This document shows positions 14,834 to 19,406 of a DNA stretch of 19,406 nucleotides, piece after piece; the first letter of the stretch is position 1, and every line of letters starts with the position of its first letter. The DNA lies in assembly GCA_003454065.1 (NCBI GenBank), contig DMKZ01000020.1, positions 1-19,406 of the forward strand. The letters run 5' to 3'. The notes under the pieces are model-generated. The model did not search any database, was not told where the DNA came from, and was given only the letters and a program-made list of their open reading frames with translations. A program made the translations under genes and the position numbers. The DNA is from Spirochaetaceae bacterium (GTDB taxonomy: Bacteria > Spirochaetota > Spirochaetia > Sphaerochaetales > Sphaerochaetaceae).

Positions 14834-15448
14834 ATGATAAGTGAAGAAGATATAAGAAAAGTCGTCAAGGCTGATTTTCTGCAGATGCAAGGATCAAGCC
14901 ATGCCAAGGAAATAGAACTGGTCAAAAGCGCCATAAAAAAAGAAGTCGGTTTTTTGCAGAGATCGTCTTTTCTCGCCTATTTGTTCTCGTGTCTCCATCA
15001 TGCCGAGATGTTCTCGGATAGCAAGACGGAGAAAGGACCGGTTAAGAGGGCTCAGTCTGATAAGCCGTTGAAGAAGAGCGGATTTGAAAAGCCGTCAAGG
15101 AGCGAGGTGTCAGAAAAGCCGGTGAGAAAAGAGGAGTCTGTCAAGACGGAGCATGAGAAGAATGCCGCTTCTGCCGATGCCGTTTCCGATGTTTGCTCGT
15201 TCTGGTGCAATGCGAGGCTTTACAACAAGGGCAAGATAGACGAGTTCCTCAGATACGTAGAGAAGGAGAGCGGCATACCGGAGGGTAGCGCTTTCGGATA
15301 TAAATGTCTGAAATCGTTTTCCTTCTTCAAGGTCAAGGAGCATCATGGGGCTAAAGTGAAAAAGCGCTTCGAGCAACCGGAAACCCATAACGGATACAAG
15401 ATTGTCATAAGGATGAGAGGCGAGCGTCCTGCTGCGTCGAAAGGCTGA
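14834..15448 (+). CDS. stand-alone protein with C-terminal DbpA-type RNA-binding domain
   Basis: 204 residues in three parts. Residues 1-60 are probably helical (EEDIRKVVKADFLQMQG...LVKSAIKKEVGFLQ, then LAYLFSCLHH). Residues 61-115 are a low-complexity, Lys/Glu/Ser-rich charged linker. Residues from about 120 to 195 resemble the RNA-binding domain at the C-terminus of DEAD-box helicases DbpA/CsdA: RLYNKGKIDEFLRYVEKES, GIPEGSAFGYKCLKSFSFFKV, then NGYKIVIRMRGERP. In DbpA this domain recognises 23S rRNA hairpin 92. Here there is no helicase core, so the protein may be an RNA-binding adaptor or chaperone; that is inference. It leads the transcript that includes a pseudouridine synthase, which also suggests RNA work. 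The Shine-Dalgarno is weak (GGA about ten bases upstream). Similar stand-alone proteins are annotated in treponemes as far as I recall. Confidence 0.6.
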   Translation: MISEEDIRKVVKADFLQMQGSSHAKEIELVKSAIKKEVGFLQRSSFLAYLFSCLHHAEMFSDSKTEKGPVKRAQSDKPLKKSGFEKPSRSEVSEKPVRKEESVKTEHEKNAASADAVSDVCSFWCNARLYNKGKIDEFLRYVEKESGIPEGSAFGYKCLKSFSFFKVKEHHGAKVKKRFEQPETHNGYKIVIRMRGERPAASKG

Positions 15449-15518
15449 TTCCCTTTGTCGTATCGTATCGCATTGTTTGATATGCGTCTCTTAGGCTTTG
15501 CGTCGAATCATTTCGAAT

Positions 15519-16331
15519 ATGCATCGTGACGGAGCCGGAGAGCTGATTTATGGCATGCGGCTTTTGGAGGAGAACGACCTTTTCCGGCTGTTGTACAAGC
15601 CTCCTCTGCTGCATAGCGTGAATTCGAAGAACGACAAGAGATCTTGCGTTAGCGCTTATGAGGCGTGCTTTCCGGATGATTGCCGCTGCTTTAGAAAGGC
15701 GGTGGAGGATGCTGGCCCTTTCGGATTTGCCGATGTTGATGCGAATGAGGCCGGTCTTTTGTACCGTCTGGATTTTCCCACGTCCGGACTCGTTGTTTTT
15801 GCGAGGAGTCCGGCGGCCATTCGGAAGCTGAGGCAGGTGCGGATTGTCAAGACATATTCGGCCGAGTGCTTTTTCTCGGGGAAAGCCGTTGACGGGTTGT
15901 ATTTTCCTGAAGACTATGACAAGGCTTCCAGATCGCTTGCACGAAGCGGCAGGCTTGACTTCAGGTCTTTTTTCAGGTCGTACGAAGGCAAATTCGTTCG
16001 GCCGGTTTTGGAATCTGAGCTTATCGGTTGCAAAGGCAAGAATGTCGTTCCAAGGCTGTATGAAACCGAGATAACCTCTCAAACCGGAAGGTTCGAGAGG
16101 ACCATAGGCGAAAGGCTGAGATTCGATGTTCGGATCGTCAGGGGCTTTCGTCATCAGATACGCAGCGTCCTTTCATCGCTTTCGTATCCGATTGCGGGCG
16201 ATTTGCAATATGGCGGGAAGGCGTCTGATGATTGCGCTTTGATTGATGGGGAGATAGGATTGGTATGCCGCGGATTGGATTTTTCCATTGACGGCGTTGG
16301 TTATTGCATGGAATTGACAGATGAAATTTGA
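15519..16331 (+). CDS. RluA-family pseudouridine synthase
   Basis: Isomerises uridine to pseudouridine in rRNA or tRNA; the target site cannot be told. About 270 residues from ATG 15519. The N-terminal LLYKPPLLHSV corresponds to the 'NKPAG..vHp' region. The catalytic aspartate lies in LLYRLDFPTSGLVVFAR, with Tyr in place of the usual His in HRLD. The C-terminal signature is VRGFRHQIRSVLSSLSYPIAGDLQYGG. There is no N-terminal S4 domain, as in RluA, RluC-short or TruC-like members. The start is uncertain: in-frame TTG 15498 and ATG 15555 are possible, and none has a good Shine-Dalgarno, though the KPP motif excludes any later start. It begins 70 bp after the DbpA-like gene, and its last 11 bases overlap the following membrane-protein gene, indicating coupling. 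Confidence 0.85.
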   Translation: MHRDGAGELIYGMRLLEENDLFRLLYKPPLLHSVNSKNDKRSCVSAYEACFPDDCRCFRKAVEDAGPFGFADVDANEAGLLYRLDFPTSGLVVFARSPAAIRKLRQVRIVKTYSAECFFSGKAVDGLYFPEDYDKASRSLARSGRLDFRSFFRSYEGKFVRPVLESELIGCKGKNVVPRLYETEITSQTGRFERTIGERLRFDVRIVRGFRHQIRSVLSSLSYPIAGDLQYGGKASDDCALIDGEIGLVCRGLDFSIDGVGYCMELTDEI

Positions 16332-17331
16332 ATTTAGTCGCAGGATTTACACGAACTCGGTTGTTGTGATAGCCGTATTGCTTCTCATGTTCGCTTTGAA
16401 GTCGGCGAGTCTTGTTCTTCTGCCGATTATAATGTCGGTGTTCATTTATCTCGTTTTCTATCCTTTCATCAACAAGATGCACAAGAGGGGTTTTTGTCGC
16501 TGGTTCATAGTTCTGATAAGCATTTTGATTCTTGTTCTGCTGCTGCTTCTGTTTCTTGTCGTTTTCGCATATACGATAGAGAGGCTCATCTATACGATAA
16601 CCGAATACGAGGATATGGCGGAATCCATTTACAAAAGGGCCGAGCTGTTCTTCCATGAAAGGTTCAAGATTGTGATTCAGCCTCGCGATGGAAACATCAT
16701 CGCTGGTTTCGCAGGTTATTTCGCAGGCTATTTCAGGAACAATTTTTCTTTTTTCAGGAATCTGATCGCTTCTATTGTTCTGATTTTGGTGTATGATTTC
16801 TTTCTGTTCATGGATCATGACAAGATAAGGAGAATGGTGGCGAAGTACATCAGGAAGAAAAGAACGATGATTGCCATCGAGCTTACGATCAGACAGGTTT
16901 CATACTATATGGGGGTCAAATTCATAGTGAGTCTTTTGACTGCTGTTATCTTCTGGGTAATCATGGCTGCGTATGGGATGAAAAGCACTTTGGTTCTGGC
17001 GGCATTGGTGTTCATGCTGAACTTCATCCCCACCGTTGGCTCCATAGTCGCTACGCTCGTAATATCCGTTTTGGCTTTCCTCCAATTCTGGAGCATCGGT
17101 TCCTTAACCTCCGCTATCGTCATAACCGGACTTTGCGTTTTGACGCAATTCATCATCGGCAACATCGTAGATCCGCAATTCACAGGGAAGAGGGTCAGGC
17201 TCTCGCCTTTGATTGTTCTCATATCGTTGACTGTTTGGAGTTACCTTTTAGGGCCGGTGGGCATGATTCTGGCTGTTCCCATGACTTGCATGATAAAGAA
17301 TTTCCTCAAATACGGCGGCCTTATGCTGTAG
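16321..17331 (+). CDS. AI-2E family (UPF0118/PerM-like) membrane protein
   Basis: A 336-residue polytopic inner-membrane protein. Family members are described as exporters or permeases (PerM, TqsA, YtvI-like), but the substrate here is unknown. Hydrophobic segments lie near residues 10-45 (two), 58-90, 148-165, 198-222, 225-248, 250-278 and 300-330. A soluble amphipathic stretch (about 90-145) sits between the third and fourth, as is typical. The family C-terminus is present: MLNFIPTVGSIVATL, then GNIVDPQFTGKRVRLSPLIV and LGPVGMILAVPMTCMIK. The ATG lies inside the end of the pseudouridine synthase gene (11-base overlap). GGAAT about eight bases upstream is a weak Shine-Dalgarno. A possible terminator follows. 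Confidence 0.9.
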   Translation: MKFEFSRRIYTNSVVVIAVLLLMFALKSASLVLLPIIMSVFIYLVFYPFINKMHKRGFCRWFIVLISILILVLLLLLFLVVFAYTIERLIYTITEYEDMAESIYKRAELFFHERFKIVIQPRDGNIIAGFAGYFAGYFRNNFSFFRNLIASIVLILVYDFFLFMDHDKIRRMVAKYIRKKRTMIAIELTIRQVSYYMGVKFIVSLLTAVIFWVIMAAYGMKSTLVLAALVFMLNFIPTVGSIVATLVISVLAFLQFWSIGSLTSAIVITGLCVLTQFIIGNIVDPQFTGKRVRLSPLIVLISLTVWSYLLGPVGMILAVPMTCMIKNFLKYGGLML

Positions 17332-17352
17332 GGCGGCTTTCGAATCTCCCTC

Positions 17353-17386
17353 CCGCAGGCATATAACTGCGGTATTTCGTTTTCTT
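17353..17386 (+). terminator. possible weak intrinsic terminator after the AI-2E gene
   Basis: CCGCAG (17353-17358) pairs perfectly with CTGCGG (17367-17372) across an 8-base loop. It is followed by a T-rich but interrupted tract (TATTTCGTTTTCTT). It sits between the AI-2E gene and the next promoter. Confidence 0.5.
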
Positions 17387-17394
17387 GCGAATTA

Positions 17395-17403
17395 TGTTAT
17401 AAT
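17395..17403 (+). promoter_or_regulatory. extended -10 promoter for the structured RNA / GNAT transcript
   Basis: TGTTATAAT (17395-17403) is a perfect TATAAT with the TGn extension. No good -35 box is seen; TTTCGT at 17375-17380 is the 17-base-spaced candidate. The expected start is about 17410, just where the long-range RNA pairing begins. Confidence 0.68.
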
Positions 17404-17409
17404 CAATAT

Positions 17410-17590
17410 ATAAGAGGTTTTTTTCAAAACTCCTTCCTTCGCGCTGCTCGGATCTCGGTGAAAGCCGCAAGTCCTTCGGATTCCCCTCCGAAACGGGCAT
17501 ATACGCAAAGTATTAGCCAGTTTCGGAGGGGAACGCCTTGCGCCGGAATAGATTTCGTATCGTATCGAAATCAGTTTTAAAAAACCTCAT
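17410..17590 (+). ncRNA. candidate structured RNA, about 180 nt, unassigned (6S-like architecture?)
   Basis: A closing stem pairs GAGGTTTTTT (17414-17423) with AAAAAACCTC (17579-17588). It continues past a two-base bulge with AAAACT (17426-17431) against AGTTTT (17573-17578). Directly inside the 3' arm is a 7-bp hairpin GATTTCG/CGAAATC (17551-17557, 17566-17572). The terminal arm has CGCAAG/CTTGCG (17466-17471, 17537-17542), then a perfect 14-bp stem TTCCCCTCCGAAAC/GTTTCGGAGGGGAA (17481-17494, 17520-17533), capped by GGC/GCC and ATAC/GTAT around GCAAA. The region 17432-17465 is mostly open. The order of parts and the length resemble 6S RNA. No T-tract follows, so it may instead be a leader of the GNAT gene (ATG 17624). 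I recognise no tRNA, SRP, tmRNA, RNase P or riboswitch core. Confidence 0.6.
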
Positions 17591-17623
17591 AAAAAAGCTC
17601 TAAGCGGTTTGAGAGGAGGCATC

Positions 17624-18508
17624 ATGCTGACCATAGCGGAGACGAGAAGCATCCCTGAAGGCGCATCCTTTGTCGATTTGCGCCATACGAACAGGGACGC
17701 CAAACTTGTAGAGGCTCTCGAAAAGGTGAAATCGTATTGCCCGATGTGCATGTTCGAGGTACGAGAAGGGGGTAGGCTTGTCGCCACCACCTATGCCAAC
17801 GAAAATACATGGACAGGTCAGAAAACGCTGTTCATCTCTTCCGTCAAGATGCGGAAGGGAACTCCTGAAGCCAAGGTTATGGAGATATTCGATTTTCTCC
17901 TGGATTTTTATGAGAAGAAGGCGAAATCGGAAGGATACGATGCCATCATATTCGAAGACAGCGAAATTGCTCTCAGGGGTTTTTTCGAGAAACGCGGCTA
18001 CAGCACCATACGCGAGCTGGTGAATTTCAGCGGCAAGAGGAGCAAAATAGCCAGGAACCTTTCTTCGAGGGCGGATGCCAAGGCGTTTTCCGATTATAAG
18101 TTCGTAGAGCTCGACTTGGAGGATATCTATAAGTATTCGTCTTTTCAGGACACTAGGCCCGGTTGGAATACGAGCAACTTGTCCATAGTGAAAAACAAAT
18201 TCAATACGATGCTTTCGCTTGCGGACAAATCCGATACGGTGTATGCGGTTTGCGTTTATGACGACAGGTTCGGTCTTGTTTCCAGAATCGCCGTACATCC
18301 GCTTTCAAGGAAAAAGGGCTTTGGCTCGTTGATTTTCAAGGAAGCGGTGCACAGGATGAAAAACGAGGACATTTTCGTTTCCGATATAATAAAGGACGCT
18401 GAAAATGCCAATTTGTTTCTGATGAATCTTGGGTTTTCGGTGTCGGAGCTGAAGTTCGAGTTGCATAAGGAATTCAACGAATCGTACGAAAGGATAGGTT
18501 CTGCATGA
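17624..18508 (+). CDS. tandem GNAT-domain acetyltransferase-like protein
   Basis: 294 residues that read as two GNAT folds. The N-terminal half (about 1-145) has LRGFFEKRGYSTIRELVNF, the typical end of a GNAT domain, but no clear acetyl-CoA P-loop. The C-terminal half (about 150-290) has GLVSRIAVHPLSRKKGFGS, the motif A pyrophosphate loop of the R/Q-x-x-G-x-G/A type, then ANLFLMNLGFSVSELKFEL. The second half is therefore the likely active domain. The substrate (small molecule, protein or tRNA) is unknown. ATG 17624 has a strong AGGAGG (17614-17619); an in-frame TTG at 17609 lies before that site and is rejected. The gene follows the structured RNA region by 36 bp, and its stop overlaps the start of the phosphoesterase gene (ATGA), so the two are probably coupled. 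Confidence 0.78.
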   Translation: MLTIAETRSIPEGASFVDLRHTNRDAKLVEALEKVKSYCPMCMFEVREGGRLVATTYANENTWTGQKTLFISSVKMRKGTPEAKVMEIFDFLLDFYEKKAKSEGYDAIIFEDSEIALRGFFEKRGYSTIRELVNFSGKRSKIARNLSSRADAKAFSDYKFVELDLEDIYKYSSFQDTRPGWNTSNLSIVKNKFNTMLSLADKSDTVYAVCVYDDRFGLVSRIAVHPLSRKKGFGSLIFKEAVHRMKNEDIFVSDIIKDAENANLFLMNLGFSVSELKFELHKEFNESYERIGSA

Positions 18509-19406
18509 GAACGATTTCCAGCGATGTTGGCGAATTTCTCGACGCCAAAACTTTTTTTTACGTTTTCTGCCACGCATCGCCGGACGGGGATTGCGTCGGT
18601 TCGAGTTTGGCTTTCGCGGCCTTTTTGAGGAAAATCGGTCGGAATTGCGAAATCGCAACGGATTCCAAAAAGGAGTTTGCCTTGCTTCAGGCTAAAATAG
18701 AATTTTGCGCCGGAAGCTCCTTCGAAGGCATACCCGTGACGGACAGACCCGATTTCAACCTTATATGTTCGGGCAAGGCATCTTGCGTGTTTCTCGATTG
18801 CTTTGGAATAGAAAGAACCGGTGGCATATATGCTCTTGCGAAGGGCGATGAGGGGCTTTTGAAAAAAATTCGAGAGGAGTCGTTGGTGATTGATCATCAC
18901 GCAAGCAGCATCGGAGCAGGCAAGTGCAGATATGTCGATTCGGATGCTTCGTCTGCGAGTGAGCTTGTTTTGGAAGTCATAGGGAGCAGAATAGGTTTGG
19001 AGGACAGACTTATATGCACAGCGCTTTTCTTCGGAATCGCGAGCGACACCGGTTTTTTCAGGTTTTCAAGCGCATCGAACGGCGCAGGGACCTTTCGCTC
19101 TTGCGCAAAGCTGATAGATGCGGGAGCTCCGCCTAATATAGTAGGTGCTGTCTTGGATGGCGGCAAGGATGCCGACTATATGGACTATTTTCTAACTCTT
19201 GCTAAAAGCGCGGAGTTCCTGTGCTCCGGAAAGGCGGTATTAATAGTCGATGATGAGAGCCTTTATCGGAAGTATTCCAAGGTGAAGCGACCGTCCGATG
19301 ACCTTTATAGGCTGTTTATGAAGATCAGTGGCGTCGAAGCCGTGTTTTTCGTGAAGATTTCCGATACCGACGGATTTGTCGATGGTTCGGTGAGGGGGGC
19401 GGCTCT
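18505..19406 (+). CDS. DHH-family phosphoesterase, NrnA-like (3' partial)
   Basis: DHH/DHHA1 enzymes of this kind degrade nanoRNA, pAp or cyclic-dinucleotide products with Mn ions. The frame starts at ATG 18505, overlapping the GNAT stop, and stays open to the window edge, giving 300 visible codons. Metal-binding motifs are complete: His23, Asp27 and Asp29 in CHASPDGDCVGSS; Asp98 in VFLDCFG; Asp130-His131-His132 in VIDHHAS; Asp181 in GIASDTGFFRF. The C-terminal DHHA1 domain, with its glycine-rich GGGH-type motif, would lie just beyond the edge. The similarly built archaeal and bacterial DHH proteins of c-di-AMP turnover (DhhP) are the closest alternative. The lack of N-terminal membrane segments or PAS domain argues against GdpP. 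Confidence 0.88.
   Translation, partial: MRTISSDVGEFLDAKTFFYVFCHASPDGDCVGSSLAFAAFLRKIGRNCEIATDSKKEFALLQAKIEFCAGSSFEGIPVTDRPDFNLICSGKASCVFLDCFGIERTGGIYALAKGDEGLLKKIREESLVIDHHASSIGAGKCRYVDSDASSASELVLEVIGSRIGLEDRLICTALFFGIASDTGFFRFSSASNGAGTFRSCAKLIDAGAPPNIVGAVLDGGKDADYMDYFLTLAKSAEFLCSGKAVLIVDDESLYRKYSKVKRPSDDLYRLFMKISGVEAVFFVKISDTDGFVDGSVRGAA

Noticed and set aside
15458..15470. A 13-base string TCGTATCGTATCG shared with 17555-17567 inside the structured RNA.
   Set aside because: A few shared 13-mers are expected by chance in a window this size, and the flanks are unrelated.
17440..17480. GGTGAAAGCC resembling pieces of cobalamin or FMN riboswitch cores.
   Set aside because: The other conserved boxes of those riboswitches (for example GCCACTG for cobalamin) are absent, and the downstream genes do not fit.

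Overview
The window is gene-dense chromosomal DNA of moderate GC from a bacterium using the standard code (TGA works as a stop in several genes). Genes sit in short, tightly packed operons with ATGA overlaps and conventional sigma70-type promoters. The best guess is an uncultured, probably anaerobic, host-associated spirochaete (Treponema/Sphaerochaeta-like). This rests on a large BspA-type leucine-rich-repeat lipoprotein, a rubredoxin, a stand-alone DbpA-type RNA-binding protein beside an RluA-type pseudouridine synthase with a 'YKPP...HSV' N-terminus, and a spirochaete-looking acyl-CoA synthetase. A Firmicute is the main alternative, because the citrate synthase and aconitase look clostridial. 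No mobile element, CRISPR array, tRNA or rRNA was seen.

Layout. (1) 1-3533 (+): aconitase (5' end cut by the window edge), citrate synthase and NAD-type isocitrate dehydrogenase, joined by ATGA stop/start overlaps. This is a complete oxaloacetate + acetyl-CoA to 2-oxoglutarate module. (2) 3580-5085 (+): a flotillin-like SPFH protein, followed by a clear intrinsic terminator. (3) 5211-8954 (+): a 1247-residue LRR lipoprotein with its own promoter, containing a gapless 215-residue tandem duplication. (4) 8970-11788 (+): promoter, 54-residue rubredoxin, long-chain acyl-CoA synthetase, and the t6A tRNA-modification subunit TsaB. (5) 14707-11860 (-): proS promoter, prolyl-tRNA synthetase, then an alpha/beta-hydrolase that has lost all its catalytic residues. 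(6) 14756-17331 (+): promoter, DbpA-like RNA-binding protein, RluA-family pseudouridine synthase, AI-2E-family membrane protein. (7) 17332-17623: a 292-bp intergenic region holding an extended -10 promoter and a strongly structured RNA of about 180 nt, with a closing stem, a central open region carrying a small hairpin and a long terminal hairpin, reminiscent of 6S RNA. (8) 17624-19406 (+): a tandem-GNAT protein overlapping a DHH-family (NrnA-like) phosphoesterase that runs off the window.

The most interesting items are the unassigned structured RNA at about 17410-17590 and the HSL-family pseudoenzyme downstream of proS. The LRR duplication and the stand-alone DbpA-like protein come next. The rest is largely recognisable housekeeping.
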